A stretch of DNA of 46,812 nt from DASYUM01 sp036001225. Lineage in GTDB: Bacteria; Methylomirabilota; Methylomirabilia; Rokubacteriales; DASRDR01. Under the pieces are notes generated by a model, which worked only from the letters and a program-made list of their open reading frames with translations, had not been told where the DNA came from and ran no database searches. A program made the position numbers and the translations under genes. Position 1 is the first letter of the stretch; the number at the start of each line of letters is the position of its first letter. The stretch lies in contig DASYUM010000321.1 in NCBI GenBank assembly GCA_036001225.1, positions 1 to 46,812 on the forward strand. Direction: 5' to 3'. Shown here piece after piece: positions 46,566 through 46,812 of the stretch.

Positions 46566-46812
46566 ATGCCGGCCCCGGGCAAGTCCAAGTCTTCATTCAG
46601 ACCGGCCGACGTCGTCAAGGAGCTGCACCGCCGGCGCCTCGCCGACCTGGGAGATTGCCGGATCGCGTGGGAACAGGGAGCCGATCCTCTGGCCCTCTGT
46701 GTCGCGATCACCAAGACGGAGATGCCCGAGTGGCTCGCCGACGCGCTGCTGCTGTTGCATGATGGGGCAGGCCTTCCGCTGCTGCAGCGATTATGGGTTC
46801 GCCAACGCCGGG
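46566..46812 (+). CDS. Hypothetical protein, 3' end outside window
   Basis: ATG 46566 follows GGGAGGAAGCGGG, a strong ribosome site, and the frame stays open for 82 codons to the window end. The visible residues are basic at the N-terminus (MPAPGKSKSSFRPADVVKEL) and then LADLGDCRIAWEQGADPLAL and MPEWLADALLLLHDGAG. No family is recognised. It could be a small accessory-island protein. Confidence 0.55.
   Translation, partial: MPAPGKSKSSFRPADVVKELHRRRLADLGDCRIAWEQGADPLALCVAITKTEMPEWLADALLLLHDGAGLPLLQRLWVRQRR

Overview
The window is GC-rich, densely packed bacterial chromosome with many 1-14 nt gene overlaps and frequent GTG starts. Its content (two cobalamin riboswitches, TonB-dependent vitamin B12 uptake, type II secretion/pilus ATPase, eukaryote-like IleS, CdaA-YbbR-GlmM module) indicates a didermic bacterium. 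The overall style would fit a Candidatus Rokubacteria/Methylomirabilota-like soil or subsurface lineage; that assignment is inference, because no rRNA or marker tree is available here.

Layout. (1) 1-1660, minus: 3'-truncated GspE/PilB ATPase. (2) 1.8-5.0 kb: Fur-family regulator with a Nur-type operator overlapping its start region, ZIP metal permease, two-gene NitT/TauT-type ABC transporter, AroQ. (3) 5.1-8.8 kb: an ECF sigma factor fused to a hydrophobic segment and a non-sigma C-terminal domain, a cyclase-family hydrolase, and an acyl-CoA carboxylase carboxyltransferase. (4) 8.8-9.25 kb: a non-coding region with a palindromic repeat, a perfect sigma-54 promoter and an intrinsic terminator that together predict a ~130-nt RNA. 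(5) 9.25-14.9 kb: cobS-cobC, hslR, a DUF420 membrane protein, ileS. (6) 14.9-29.2 kb: the main corrinoid region. Riboswitch 1 heads cobU-cobT-cobB-btuF-btuC-btuD and a second BtuF-like protein without a signal peptide. Riboswitch 2 heads btuB, a metallo-beta-lactamase-fold protein, cbiZ, cbiB, cobQ and a tonB. Copies of the palindromic repeat lie between cobU and cobT. (7) 29.2-43.4 kb: housekeeping genes argS, SPOR protein, hpt, ftsH, folP, cdaA, ybbR, glmM, a metzincin-like lipoprotein, acpS, nnrD/E, tsaE, radC, and pyrD on the minus strand. (8) 43.5-46.8 kb: a Mut7-C protein whose stop codon lies inside the 5' half of a tRNA-Val gene. That tRNA is cut off at the anticodon stem and is followed by a strong terminator, short direct repeats and poorly characterised genes that look like accessory DNA.

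How it works together. The corrinoid genes combine import (BtuB, TonB, BtuF/C/D), remodelling or salvage (CbiZ, CbiB, CobU), late synthesis (CobB, CobQ) and lower-ligand assembly (CobT, CobS, CobC), with both main transcription units under AdoCbl riboswitch control. Early corrin-ring genes and the cobalt adenosyltransferase are not in the window. The most unusual signals are the sigma-54-driven RNA or leader before cobS, the repeat family whose arms carry compensatory changes, the sigma-factor fusion, the cytoplasmic BtuF-like and MBL proteins inside the B12 operons, and the truncated tRNA-Val with overlapping alternative hairpins.
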